Shown here: one piece after another, positions 43,689 to 54,555 of the stretch | Layout of the letters: each line of letters starts with the position of its first letter | Position numbering within the stretch: position 1 is the stretch's first letter | Assembly: GCA_963576725.1 (NCBI GenBank) | Contig: OY755242.1 | Location: 4,531,093-4,595,092, forward strand | DNA from: Azorinus chamasolen | Taxonomy: Eukaryota; Mollusca; Bivalvia; Cardiida; Solecurtidae | Reading direction: 5' to 3' | Length of the DNA stretch: 64,000 bases | Made by a program: the position numbers and the translations under genes | The notes under the pieces: model-generated | Databases searched by the model: none | What the model saw: only the letters and a program-made list of their open reading frames with translations | What the model was told of the DNA's origin: nothing

Positions 43689-44653
43689 CAAGAGATGTTT
43701 GTAAAACATGTATACCCCCAAAATCCCCTGACCTTTGATCTAGTGACCTCAACTATAGAGGTCATCAAGTGATCATGACTAATCAACACAGCAACTTTGA
43801 AGATCCTAAGCCAAACCACTGATCATTTAATGATCTGAAAACATTTCAAAAGTTAAGGGCATGGTGACCTTTGACCTAGTGACCTAAAAACAATAGGGGT
43901 CATCTAGTTGTAATGACCAACAACCACAGCAAGTTTGAAGATCCTAAGCCAAACCCTTGAGCAGTTATTGATTGGACACCATTTCACCAGTTAAGGTCAT
44001 GATGACTGACCTTGACCTTTGACCTAGTGACCTTAAAAACAATAGGGGCCATCTAGTGGTCATGACCAACCACTACAGCAAGTTTGAAGATCCTAAGCCA
44101 AACCCTTGAGCAGTTATTGATCGGAAACCATTTCACCAGTTAAGGTCATGGTGACGTTGACCTTTGACCTAGTGACCTAAAAAACAACAGGGTCATCTAG
44201 TTGTCATGACCAACCACCTAAGCCAGTTTGAAGATCCTAAGCCAAACCCTTGAGCAGTTATTGATCGGAAACCATTTAACCAGCTAAGGCCATGGTGACT
44301 TTGACCTTTGATCTAGTGACATCAAAAACAATAGTGGTCATCTAGTGGTCATGACCAACCACCACAGCAAGTTTGAAGATCCGAAGCCAAACACTTGAGC
44401 AGTTATTGATCGGAAACTATTTCACAGTTAAGGTCATTGTGACCTTGACCTTTGACCTAGTGACCTATAAAACAATAGGGGTCATCTTGTTGTCATGACC
44501 AACCACCACAGCAAGTTTGAAGATTCTATGCCAAGTCGTTTATTAGTTATCATTCGGAAACCATCGATCTACCGACCGACCGACCTACCGACCGACCGAC
44601 CGACCGACATGTGCAAAGCAATATACCCCCATTATTTCAAAAGAGGGGTATAA
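43689..44653 (+). mobile_element. Element K, first copy: HINE-like
   Basis: Starts CAAGAGATGTTTGTAAAACA (a small hairpin ATGTTTGTAAAACAT) then TGTATACCCCC. The body is about six units of about 145 bp: TTGACCTTTGACCTAGTGAC, GGTCATCTAGTGGTCATGAC, CAAGTTTGAAGATCCTAAGC, CAGTTATTGATCGGAAACCA. It ends with (GACC)n at 44570-44610 and the hairpin TATACCCCCATTATTTC / GAGGGGTATAA. No coding potential. Same family as 58161-59148. Confidence 0.82.
44568..44612 (+). repeat. (GACC)n microsatellite
   Basis: CCGACCGACCGACCTACCGA run inside element K. Confidence 0.93.
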
Positions 44654-44914
44654 TACGTTTGTCCAAAGCTTTTCAATACTGTGAATTTAAGAAATGAATC
44701 AAGTACCGAAATAGTTTAAATTGTAGTTTGATAGATAATTAGCACGTGTTTATAAATTATTTTAATTGATTATTGATGGATCAGTCATTATAACATCTTA
44801 GAAAAGAGTAGTATCATTTTCATTGAAAAATCTCATTCTTATATTAATAAACTCTGATAAGATAAGCTTAATATAACACACCTATTTGCAACAAATCTGG
44901 AGTTAACTGTGAAA

Positions 44915-45250
44915 AAGAAAATGGTTTAAAATGTCATACGTGGCACTAAGCATGGTCGAATTCTAATTACTCGACATTAAGATATCTCCAATTATGGTCC
45001 CAATGTGCTCCATTTTTCACATTTTATACAATAACGTACTTAAATTTAATTAATCAACACTTAAAAACTAAGAAAGTCTTAAATAAAATGGTTTAAAATG
45101 CCATACGTGGCACTAAGCAAGATCGAATTCTAATTACACGACATTAAGATATATCCAATTAAGGTCTCAATGTGCTCCATTTTTCACATTTTATATAATA
45201 ATGTACACACATTTAATTAATCACTACATCAAAACTAAAAGAATGTCTTA
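44915..45250 (+). repeat. Tandem duplication, about 164-bp unit, two copies
   Basis: AAATGGTTTAAAATGTCATA, CGTGGCACTAAGCATGGTCG, CAATGTGCTCCATTTTTCAC occur twice, with about 8% difference. Confidence 0.88.
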
Positions 45251-46255
45251 ACATATAGCTGGGTTTCTTTAAATTTTGATAAATAGACATTCCGTAAATA
45301 TTGGGCGGGAAATTTCATGAAGTGCGTGTGATTTTCATGAAAATGTGGTTATTATGTGCATATGTTCCAATAGACGAACTTCAGCGTCACCGTATTACGG
45401 TGCAATAGACGCAGCCTTTCTGACCTAGTGACTGGTTTCAAGTCGATAATCAACTAAAACATTCATTTATACACCGTAATGTATAGGAGTTTTACTCTTA
45501 ATTGGGCCAAATTTTACAAAGCAAATATACGTTATACCTAAACTGTCAATTAATCCGCATTCAACCCAAAACTGCACATTGGACTGTGCATTTACTGAAA
45601 AAGTGTAATACTTTCCAAGACCTTGAGGCAAGCCTATTGCACCGGAAATTCGAAAGGATCAGCTTTTTAGTATCAATAATGCTTTCCTTTCTTTTAATGC
45701 AATAATAACAAACAAATGCTTATGTTTATTTAATTACTTCTCATATGTTTTTACACTCTTAATCGACCAGTACATACAATTTACATTGCTCAAACAAGTA
45801 ACGTGCATCGAGGCGTTATCCGAGATGGACATTACCATACCGAGGGTTGACAATACATGCTATCGCCCTCCGTGTTATGTGATTTTAATTTTAGTATACC
45901 GAACAGCACAATCGATTTCATCAGCAGATATACCATCACTGGAATTACCTTACATGTTATTACAATTTGTTTGTACTGTAAGCTTTGAATAGATAATAGT
46001 GTATTACTTGTTGATCATGTATTCATGTATATCATGAACTGAGAGTAATTTGTAATTTGTATATATAATTAAAACTGGTCAACAACGGCGCATGAGCACG
46101 ATAATCGCCTTGTTAATATATTGGTAATCGGGACTACAACAGAATGTTTTATGCAAGAATCTATAGTTTCACGGTAGTAACTTTTTACGCCTCTCGAGCT
46201 GTTTACCACATTGCTTATAATCATTGTGAGGAAGGCCCCATGTTCATGAACAGGC
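45250..46255. other. No gene recognised
   Basis: AT-rich. Three frames of 64-68 codons (45502, 45786, 46144) show no motif; two start in random context. Nothing else is seen. Confidence 0.35.
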
Positions 46256-46259
46256 TTAA

Positions 46260-46514
46260 GTTTAACCTTTTACCTGGTAAGGAAGTATTATGCCGCATTT
46301 TCATACATAATAAATCCATATCAGTGGCTCCTGAATGAGTCATGTGATCAGGGTCTGCTCTATTGACTCAATACGAAACGATATAGATCTGGTTCTACAG
46401 TTTGTAGAATCACCCTGTAAAGATGATATTGTTCATATATCCTTATAAATATGCAGCTAATAACTATCAACGATTAATAACACACATGAATATTCATAAG
46501 GTAAACGATTAAGG
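46260..46514. mobile_element. Family A MITE, degraded
   Basis: TTTAACCTTTTACCTGG left, GTGATCAGGGTCTGCTCTAT arm, CACACATGAATATTCATAAG and GTAAACGATTAAG right. Confidence 0.65.
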
Positions 46515-46669
46515 GAACTAGCTCAGTTAATCATGCTATACACAATGTACAACCTTGTAACCATCCTGTAATATTTAATATATTCATGTATGATTACACA
46601 TATTGTATTGGATCCATCCAACTTGTATGTTGATATGCAAGACGTGAATCTTATCGCAGAAAGGAGAAT

Positions 46670-46850
46670 ACAGTGAAACCTCTCTAAACCGGGTGTTAAA
46701 TTTGGTATAAATATCGGCCTTAAAGACAGGTGGCATCTTAATGCAGGGTGGACGACATGCAGAAAGCTCCTCTTCCTATAGGAGCTTTCTGTATGTCTTT
46801 CACACTGCATTAAGCAGCCATCTGCCTAAAAATATCTAAATTCTTCTCTA
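46670..46850. mobile_element. Family B MITE, right end missing
   Basis: ATACAGTGAAACCTCTCTAA left, GGTGGCATCTTAATGCAGGG, core AGCTCCTCTTCCTATAGGAG, CACACTGCATTAAGCAGCC. Confidence 0.78.
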
Positions 46851-46925
46851 TTAGAAATGATGAAATACTCAGTAAGCCGGTCAAATATTCACGATTTTGA
46901 ATTGACAGGCTCATTGAGATATTAC

Positions 46926-47176
46926 TTAACCCTTTCCCTGTTCAGTATTTATTCAGGAATTTATTGAATAGTTATGGACACACTACAAATGTAGTTATAA
47001 TGAAATATGGAAGGCGGAACATTCTAGCTATTTTAGAAAGTAAAGAAACATATCTTTCAAATTCTATTAGCAAATAGAGCAGACCGAGATCAGACGGTTC
47101 ATATAGGAACCGTCTTATCTGGGTCTACTCTGTTTGCAAAGGTGTTAAAACATGTTTATATGAAGGAAAGGGTTAA
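46926..47176. mobile_element. Family A MITE, complete, TTAA ends
   Basis: TTAA at 46926-46929 and 47173-47176. CCCTTTCCCTGTTCAGTATT left, ATATGAAGGAAAGGG right; hairpin ACCGAGATCAGACGGTTCAT and AGGAACCGTCTTATCTGGGT. Confidence 0.85.
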
Positions 47177-47261
47177 GCTATTTTCGTGAACCTGTGGCCA
47201 GGTGTCTGCATTCCATAGAAAAGACACCGTGACTGAAGTGGGATATACAAAGTATTTTAAG

Positions 47262-47462
47262 AGTAAAACCTCTCTAAACTGGACAATAGAATTAGTATAG
47301 ATGCCGGTCTGTAGGAAAGGTGGCATCTTGGCAGGGTAAACTTTACGCAAAAAGCTCCTTTAGGAGCTATCTGCATGACGTTCATCCCACATTTACCAAC
47401 CATCTGCCCAAAAGGACGTAAATTACGTTTTACCAAATCTTCGGTTTAGATAGTACAAATGT
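47262..47462. mobile_element. Family B MITE
   Basis: GTAAAACCTCTCTAAACTGG left, core AAAGCTCCTTTAGGAGCTAT, worn right side with CTTCGGTTTAGATAG. Confidence 0.72.
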
Positions 47463-47747
47463 ATTACTATAATTAATGTTTCTCATCGAATACTAACCCT
47501 TATGCTGTGAAAAATATAATGTCTGCTCCAATTTGGACCTGGTGCTATTTTGACTATTTCCGAATCGTAATTATAACGTGCTTTGCAATAATAGATATCA
47601 TAAAATGAAAGAAAGTACATGAATTAACTTTTAATCAATAGTAAGGTTGTTTTAGTTTGATATATATAAACATTCTTAACCACAATACGGGTATTGTGAG
47701 TAAATATTCCCAGGTTTGCCTGGCTGATGAAAATTACTTTTTGGTAA

Positions 47748-48102
47748 TACAGTGCTCCCTCTCTACAACGACACCCTTTGGGATACGAATATTGTATGAG
47801 TTGTTCAGAGGGAGTTGTTATAGGGAGGGAAATCAAACATAATTAACTTGTTTGCAGACCCCCAGATAAGGTGTATTTCGAGAACTAAAACCGTTATGCC
47901 TCAATCAAACCCTATGTTGTGACTACTCTTTAGAATCGTCACAAAGTGACGATTCTAAAGAGTGGTCACAACATAGGGTTTGATGGAGGCATAAAGAAAA
48001 TACGATGGAAAAATGTTGTTTCTGTTTCGGAAACAGTGACATGCGTTGTTGTAAGGAGGGAATCGTTATTGAGAGGGTCGTTGTAGGGAGGGAGCACTGT
48101 AA
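47748..48102. mobile_element. MITE with CAGTGCTCCCTC ends and nested palindrome
   Basis: CAGTGCTCCCTCTCTACAAC at 47750 faces GTTGTAGGGAGGGAGCACTG at 48082-48101, bounded by TA. Inner GAGGGAGTTGTTATAGGGAG and TTGTAAGGAGGGAATCG repeat the end motif. At 47905-47990 lies the palindrome AAACCCTATGTTGTGACTAC / GTGGTCACAACATAGGGTTT with centre CGTCACAAAGTGACG. CAGTG ends with TA flanks fit the Tc1/mariner group. Confidence 0.75.
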
Positions 48103-48544
48103 TTCAATATTAATTTGTATGTTTTATTTGTAATTTCAGGAGATAGTCAGGTACCTCAGTCAACCAGGAGACAAAGAAAATCGGCCAATGGTATCAGTAC
48201 AGGATCAGTCTTCGTTGATTATGCCAGTTGGCGGATCATATTAATCTGGTACATAGCTTGACTACCAACTACTCTCTCAGCTGGCCAATTGTGGCTGCTG
48301 CTCCCATCCCACCACAACTGCTGAGACACCACGGTTTTTCACACATTTTATTTGTTTCTGATTTGATGACATGACGTTTGCACAATAGTTCGGAGATCAA
48401 TGGTTCTAAACTGAGAATGACTATTTATAGCATCTATGCATTCATGAATAAGCATATTGATACGATTATGTTCATTTGCAGCCATATGAAGTCAATAGAA
48501 ATTTCAACATCTACCAGATTTAGTATTTAATAAGCAACCAGGAT

Positions 48545-48720
48545 CCGTGCTTATAAAACCTTTAGTTGAGTCTGAGTTCGTTCTCAAGTTTTTGATTGGT
48601 CAGATTTGAGAAAGGCTCAAATCTGACCAATCAAAAGCTTGAGAACTCAAATCTGACCAATCAAAAGCTTGAAAACGAAACTCAGACTCAACTAAAAGCT
48701 TTATAAGCATGGACCCAGGA
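48545..48720. mobile_element. Hairpin MITE with duplicated stem segment
   Basis: ATCCGTGCTTATAAAACCTT and AAAGCTTTATAAGCATGGAC are the outer arms, TTAGTTGAGTCTGAGTTCGT and ACGAAACTCAGACTCAACTA the next. The right inner stem segment ACTCAAATCTGACCAATCAA is present twice in tandem. Confidence 0.78.
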
Positions 48721-48836
48721 AAACAAAGTCCTTGTTTGTAACGTATTTATTATATATAACGATTAGTATTCAAACATTTATTTGTTTTCTTAAATGAATA
48801 TTCATTAGAGTTAATTGTTTTAAAATCAGACTTCGT

Positions 48837-49078
48837 TTAAACCTTTTTTCTCAACGCCTTTCATGCATTTGCAAACAGAGCAAACCCAGATACGACGGCT
48901 CCTATGGGAGCCGTCTGATCAAGTTCTGCTGTTTACTTTTGACATAATATAGATATGATTCTACAGTTTTTGTCAAAGCAAAAAGTTTTCTTGAATTGTT
49001 TACTTTATATAATTTTAGCTAATAAATATTCATGATGTCATTATATTTTACATTAATATTGAACAGGTAAAGGGTTAA
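48837..49078. mobile_element. Family A MITE, complete, TTAA ends
   Basis: TTAA at 48837-48840 and 49075-49078. Hairpin ACGACGGCTCCTATGGGAGC then CGTCTGATCAAGTTCTGC. Right subterminal AATAAATATTCATGATGTCA. Confidence 0.85.
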
Positions 49079-49171
49079 ATGATAGCTGTAGATAGGTTTT
49101 ATTTTAGCGTAACTCATGGAAAAAACTTGGAAAAGTCTACAGCGTTTTAACAATGTGTAACATTATAATTA

Positions 49172-50085
49172 TTGCATATGACGATGCTCAAGTACAGCAT
49201 TATATTGCGCATGATGATGTTCAAGTGTAACATTATATTGTATATGGTGATCTTCAAGTATAGCATTATATTGCATATAATAATGTTCAAGTGCACTTAT
49301 ATTGCATATGATGATGTTCAAGTGTAACATTGTATTATATACATGTATGACCATGCTGATGTTCAAGTGTAACATTGTATTGTATACATGTATGACCATG
49401 CTGATGTTCAAGTGTAACATTATATTGTATACATGTATAACCATGCTGATGTTCAAGTGTAACATTGTATTGTATACATGTATGACCATGCTGATGTTCA
49501 AGTGTAACATTATAGTGTATACATGTATGACCATGCTGATGTTCAAGTGTAACATTGTATTGTATAAATGTATGACCATGCTGATGTTCAAGTGTAACAT
49601 TGTATAGTATACATGTATGACCATGCTGATGTTCAAGTGTAACATTGTATTGTATACATGTATGACCATACTGATGTTCAAGTGTACTTATATTGCATAT
49701 GATGATGTTCAAGTGTAACATTATATTGTATACATGTATGACCATGCTGATGTTCAAGTGTAACATTGTATTTTATACTTGTATGACCATGCTGATGTTC
49801 AAGTGTAACATTGTATTGTATACATGTATGACCATGCTGATGTTCAAGTGTAGCATTGTATTGTATACATGTATGACCATGCTGATGTTCAAGTGTAACA
49901 TTATATTGTATACATGTATGACCATGCTGATGTTCAAGTGTAACATTGCATTGTATACATGTATGACCATGCTGATGTTCAAGTTTAACATTGTATTGTA
50001 TACATGTATGACCATGCTGATGTTCAAGTGTAACATTGTATTGTATACATGTATGACCATGCTGATGTTCAAGTGTAACATTTAC
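49172..50085 (+). repeat. Minisatellite, 45-bp unit, about 20 copies
   Basis: Unit: GATGTTCAAGTGTAACATTG, TATTGTATACATGTATGACC, ATGCT. The left 150 bp are a shorter, more diverged form (GCATATGATGATGTTCAAGT). A short unit also interrupts at 49683. Because 45 is a multiple of 3, frames of 100-170 codons stay open on both strands; they are not genes. Confidence 0.96.
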
Positions 50086-50149
50086 ACGCCAGTAAAGTCT
50101 CGCTAATACGACAACTGAAAAGAAGTATAAAACTGAATTCTAAAACAGA

Positions 50150-50655
50150 TGATAGCTGAATTCTTTTCTTGCGGAATATACTAGATATGTAATAGATAAT
50201 GACATCATGAATATATATTAGCTGAATTTTATATTGGCAAATGTACACATGACTTTTTGGTATATTGGTTAAAAACGGTAGAGTGAGATATATCATAATT
50301 TCATAAGCAAAACGAACAGTCCTACAAGAGTCGTTTAATTTGTGTCTATTATGTTTGCAAAGGCGTGAAACAATCGTTAACCCATTCCCTCATATTGACG
50401 ACTTTTGTCCCATTCCCTCATATTGACGACTTTTGACGACTCTGTAAAAGTCACTTTGTGAAACCATTGTAATAAATAGAGCATTTGCTCCTCTAGGAGA
50501 AAATGCTCTATTTATCACAATGGTTTCAAAGTACAAAATTCTAAATGTTTCTTTTCTCTAGTTAATGCTCCTTTTCGGTAGATGTATTCAAGGAGGTTGT
50601 ATCTAAAAATAGCCTATGAGGCAATGGGTTAATGAGGGAAAGGGTTAATGCATGA
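50150..50655. mobile_element. Family A MITE carrying a nested family D element
   Basis: Left AATAGATAATGACATCATGA and ATTTCATAAGCAAAACG, hairpin near 50315-50350, GTTTGCAAAGGCGTGAAACA; after the insertion it resumes as TGAGGGAAAGGGTTAA. Confidence 0.75.
50375..50632 (+). mobile_element. Family D MITE, complete, TTAA ends, nested in family A
   Basis: TTAA at 50375-50378 and 50629-50632. The left end CCCATTCCCTCATATTGACG is present twice (33-bp tandem duplication, 50379-50443). Hairpin CATTTGCTCCTCTAGGAG. Right end CCTATGAGGCAATGGG. Confidence 0.85.
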
Positions 50656-50720
50656 CGAAAGATATGCATGATCTTATTGCAATAATGTTGTCCTGCATTA
50701 CGTAACCACAGACTCCTGTG

Positions 50721-50970
50721 TTAACCCTTTCCGTCATTAAACGCTTTTTCAAATACATGTATTTGCAAACAGAGCAGACCGCGACCAGACGGCTCCTATA
50801 GGAGCCGTCTGATCAGGGTCTGCTCTGTTTGCTAATGAAATTCAAACGATGTGTTTCTTTACTTTCTAAAATGGCTACACTATTCCTCTTTCCATATTTC
50901 ATAAAACTATTTTGTCTATATTCAGTAGGTATTGACATTTGAAATAAACATATAACAGGGAAAGGGTGAA
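50721..50970 (-). mobile_element. Family A MITE with near-perfect hairpin
   Basis: TTAA at 50721, TGAA at 50967. Arms GCAAACAGAGCAGACCGCGA and TCAGGGTCTGCTCTGTTTGC around GACGGCTCCTATAGGAGCCG. Long-subterminal variant (ATTCAGTAGGTATTGACATT). Confidence 0.87.
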
Positions 50971-51112
50971 CATAGTCTGTGATAACATTGGCGAGCTTCT
51001 ACTGTGTCAGTCTCAGGTTAATTGTCAGGACAAAGAAGGTAACAATGAAAGACAAAGATTGGTTTATATGTAATATATATATATTCCAGTCCATCACATA
51101 CAATATTTGTTT

Positions 51113-51346
51113 TTAACCCTTTCCTTGATATATATTAGTCAATGTAAGAAATAATGAATCATGAATATTTATTACTTAAGTTTTATAGTGTAAAACGTTC
51201 AATACATTTTTGGATTTGACAAACACTGTAGATCTATAACACATCATAAGCAAATAGAGCAGACCCTGATCCGACGGCTCCTATAGGAACCGTCTGATAA
51301 GGATCAACTCTGTTTGCATAAGCATTTATATAAAGGAAAGGGTTCA
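51113..51346 (+). mobile_element. Family A MITE
   Basis: TTAA at 51113, TTCA at 51343. CCCTTTCCTTGATATATATT left; hairpin GATCCGACGGCTCCTATAGG and AACCGTCTGATAAGGATC; TTATATAAAGGAAAGGG right. Confidence 0.85.
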
Positions 51347-51399
51347 TGTTTTGTTTGGTGTGAAACAAGTGGCAACATGCATGACCCAATTAACTAGTA

Positions 51400-51650
51400 T
51401 CCGAACTCTTCACTCCATGAAAATTCATGTAAGAAATGATGACAACATGAATATTTAACAGATTACTTTTTATAATAACTAATGAAAACAGGACAAATTG
51501 TCTTAGGCAGAAATTGTAGAATCATATCTATATTGTACCATAAGTAAACAGAGTAGATCCTGTTCAGGCGACCCCAACATGAGCCGTCTGATCTGGATCT
51601 ACTCTGTTTGAAAATGCGTAAACGGGTGTACTTATGGAGTAAAGGGTTAA
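51400..51650 (+). mobile_element. Family A MITE
   Basis: CTCTTCACTCCATGAAAATT left, hairpin GATCCTGTTCAGGCGACCCC and GAGCCGTCTGATCTGGATCT, right ACTTATGGAGTAAAGGGTTA. Confidence 0.8.
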
Positions 51651-51709
51651 AACCATATCTGCTCCAACTCTAAGCAGGAGCAAGTTCTACAAATTCAGAT
51701 CAATTTTAT

Positions 51710-51936
51710 AATTTACTCCATGAAACCTTATGTAAGAACTAATGCAAGTATGTATATTAATTAGATGAGTTTGTACATGGGATTTTCACAAGACGTGTTT
51801 ACAATGGAAACTATATTATCCCATAAGCAAACACAGCAGACACAAAACAGACGACTCCTACAGGAGCTGCAATACCTAGATCCGTACTCTGTCTTCAAAG
51901 ATGTTAAAAGGCGTATTTATCGAGTAAAGGCTTAAG
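51710..51936 (+). mobile_element. Family A MITE
   Basis: AATTTACTCCATGAAACCTT left, hairpin remnant CAGACGACTCCTACAGGAGC, right TTTATCGAGTAAAGGCTTAA. Confidence 0.75.
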
Positions 51937-51959
51937 CATTTCAAACACTGTTGGTTGTG

Positions 51960-52025
51960 CGTGCCAGACAGCTTCGAATCTGATAAAACAACGATTTCAT
52001 CTGGATCCAAACTGTTTGCAAATAA
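51960..52025. mobile_element. Family C MITE, degraded
   Basis: CCAGACAGCTTCGAATCTGA and TTCATCTGGATCCAAACTGT with a shortened centre. Confidence 0.6.
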
Positions 52026-52104
52026 ACTGTTTAACATAGTTCACAGGACAGAATGCAGGTCAACAACAGTTTAGTTCGAGGGATAAATGCAGATATCCTA
52101 CCAT

Positions 52105-52310
52105 AACAATCGTGGGGTCCCTCACCACTGTTGTTCGAATCCCGACCTTGTTATTTGGATATTTCATGTTAGGAAGCTTTCCAGCTGTCTTGCGGTAGGG
52201 TCGATGGTTCTACTCGCGCGTTCTGCCATACACAGAACAGTGGAATGCGATCCAACTTCCGATATGGAACGCCATAGCTGCCTTAAAATGGGCCGGATGG
52301 TGTAAATAGT
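52105..52310 (+). mobile_element. SINE fragment (mollusc type)
   Basis: B-box-like GTTCGAATCCCGACC at 52132, then GGATATTTCATGTTAGGAAG, CTTTCCAGCTGTCTTGCGGT and GGTCGATGGTTCTAC, which match the 5' half of the bivalve SINE whose 3' half appears at 36785. Confidence 0.55.
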
Positions 52311-52377
52311 CAAATATATCAAGTTCATTTTTATTATATGATGAAAGTTATTCATTATAAGTTCTGAATTTATCATG

Positions 52378-52705
52378 ATGTGCGTTTGTCAATATACGGT
52401 GTGCATTTGTCAATATACGATGTGTATTTGTCAATATACGTTGTGCAGTTGTCAATATACGGTGTGCATTTGTCAATATACGGTGTGCATTTGTCAATAT
52501 ACGGTGTGCATTGGTCAATATACGTTGTGCATTTGTCAATAGTATACGCTGTGCATTTGTCAATATATGATGTGTGCGTGTCACTATGCACAGGTCATTT
52601 GTCAGTATGACATTATTTCATTATGCGTTGTACATTTATCCTTATATGATGTGTGTTTGTCAATGTTCGATGTGCGTTTGTCAATATACGCCGCGCATTT
52701 GTCAA
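52378..52705 (+). repeat. Minisatellite, 21-bp unit, about 14 copies
   Basis: Unit GTGTGCATTTGTCAATATAC plus G. The central copies are nearly identical; edges are degenerate. The same unit in the opposite orientation fills 55735-56215. Confidence 0.94.
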
Positions 52706-52825
52706 TAGAGTAAACCCAAAACAGAAGATCCAAAAGGGACTGTCTGATAAGTACCTGCTCTGCATATGAAACATCATAGATACATATCTATACTTCCTTA
52801 TATTATGCAATATATGCCTGTCCAA
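52705..52825. mobile_element. Family A fragment, weak
   Basis: AATAGAGTAAACCCAAAACA, GGGACTGTCTGATAAGTACC and TGCTCTGCATATGAAAC. Confidence 0.35.
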
Positions 52826-52844
52826 GTCCAGACAGAACTAGAAC

Positions 52845-54017
52845 TGTAAGCCAAAGGCTAACGAATACCCCCCACCTGTCTGCTTGTCAGAACACCTATC
52901 ATCAATCTGAACATAAATTATGTACATACAGAAACGTGAAGAGATTTAAAAACAATACATGCCCCAACCCAATTTATGTAATAAAAATGAAGAATAATTC
53001 TTAGAAATAAGACCCTTTCATGAGGTTTTTGTCAAATCCAAAGTTCTAAAGCTAGGTACCTTTTCAGAAAAACATTAAGTTCAAGGACCATAACTCTGAC
53101 AAAAATTATTCAACCAGACCGATATTTGAACTTAAGCTGTACCTCATCTAGATTTATTTTTATGTCAAATATGAAGTTAATATCTGCAACCACTTCCAAA
53201 GAAAGACCGGAAAACTGAAAATTTGACAAAAAATTAAAGTTCAAGGGCCATAACTCTGGCAAAAATTATTCAACCAGACTGAGATTGGGAATTAAGCTGT
53301 AAATCATGTAGAGTTAGCTTTATGCCAAATATAAAGTTAATATCTGCAACCACTTCCAAGAAAAGTCCGGAAAACTGAAAATTTGACAAAAAATAAAAGT
53401 TCAAGGGCCATAACTCTGGCAAAAATTATTCAACCAGACTGAGATTGGGAATTAAGCTGTAAATCATGTAGAGTTAGCTTTATGCCAAATATACAGTTAA
53501 TATCTGCAACCACTTCCAAGAAAAGTCCGGAAAATCCCAAATTTGAAGAAAAAAATTAAAGTACAAGGGCAATAACTCTGGAAATAATTATTCAACCGGA
53601 CTGAGATTGTAACATAAGCTGTAACTTATACAGATTTAGCTTTGTACTAAATATAGAGTTGATATCTGGAGTCACTTCCATAAAAAGTCCAGAAAACCGG
53701 AAAACATTGGTACGGGACTAAAAAGGGGAGATAACTCCTGAAGTAGTGGTCCGATCATAACGGAAATATGCGGTGCACAGGTTTATATGGTCATATGGCT
53801 ATATATGAACTTTCAACAAAATTGAAGCAAAACTGTAGAAGAAGAAGGCCGGACAAAATTGTGTCCACGGACGGACAGACGGACGGACGGACGGACGGAC
53901 GGACAGACGGACAGACGGACAGACGGACAGACGGACAGACGGACAACCTGATTCCAGTATACCCCCCCCCAAACTTCGTTGTGGGGGGTATAAAAACTTC
54001 GTTGTGGGGGGTATAAA
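52845..54017 (+). mobile_element. Element L: HINE-like
   Basis: Starts near AAGCCAAAGGCTAACGAATA and CCCCCC (a small hairpin AGCCAAAGGCT before the C run). The body is about four units of about 169 bp: GGCCATAACTCTGGCAAAAA, TTATTCAACCAGACTGAGAT, GCAACCACTTCCAAGAAAAG. It ends with a GACG/GACA run at 53868-53945 and a hairpin ACCCCCCCCCAAACTTCG / TTGTGGGGGGTATAA. The last 23 bp of this end occur twice in tandem (53971-54017). Confidence 0.78.
53868..53945 (+). repeat. (GACG)n(GACA)n microsatellite
   Basis: GACGGACGGACGGACG run followed by CAGACGGACAGACGGACAGA. Frames through it repeat T-D-G or P-S-V and are not genes. Confidence 0.95.
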
Positions 54018-54364
54018 AATGTAGTCCAATGAATAATCATTAATTAGCAGGTAATGAAATCTTATATAAATATTCATGGAGGGTTATTTATCAGTTTTCA
54101 AAATTGGTATCCATACTCTCTTGCAATATGTTAAGCCAGAGTATATATTGTAACAAATGCCAAAATTGTTCATTCTAAGAGAATGTGACACGTTTTATTG
54201 ATGTAATTTGAATTATAGTTGTGTAAGGTCATGGGCTTTGTCGAAAGACTGGACACTGTCTGAGACAGTCAGGAAACTGACTACACTTTGTTATTCAAAA
54301 TGATGTTATGATATAAATAGTTTTCACAGCTAGCTTTTGGGGTTTGTTTTTTGTACCTGAAATG

Positions 54365-54555
54365 CATTTACTTTTATGGAGTACATATTTCTGATGATAG
54401 TGTACAAAATGTCAGGTACATTATACAGATTAGATCTATAATAATCCAGAAGTAAACAGTTTTGACACAGATTCGACACGGACCGCTCATATATGACTTG
54501 TCTGATCCAGGCATGCTCTGTTTGCAAAGTCATTTTGTAGTATAGGAAGGTTTAC
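54365..54555. mobile_element. Family A MITE, degraded
   Basis: TTACTTTTATGGAGTACATA, AGAAGTAAACAGTTTTGACA, ATATGACTTGTCTGATCCAG, GCATGCTCTGTTTGCAAAGT. Confidence 0.5.

Noticed and set aside
48137..48265. Possible last coding exon: TTTGTAATTTCAG followed by a 41-codon open frame ending at TGA
   Set aside because: The acceptor is plausible, but the peptide shows no domain, no neighbouring exon is seen, and it lies among repeats.
49172..50106. Long open frames of 100-170 codons on both strands
   Set aside because: They arise from a 45-bp tandem unit (a multiple of 3); no start context, domain or unique sequence.
52378..52705. CRISPR-like regular array
   Set aside because: The 21-bp units are directly adjacent without unique spacers, and the genome is eukaryotic; it is a minisatellite.
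53768..54077. Frames with TDGQTDGR and SVRPSVRP repeats
   Set aside because: Readings of the (GACG)n/(GACA)n run of element L.
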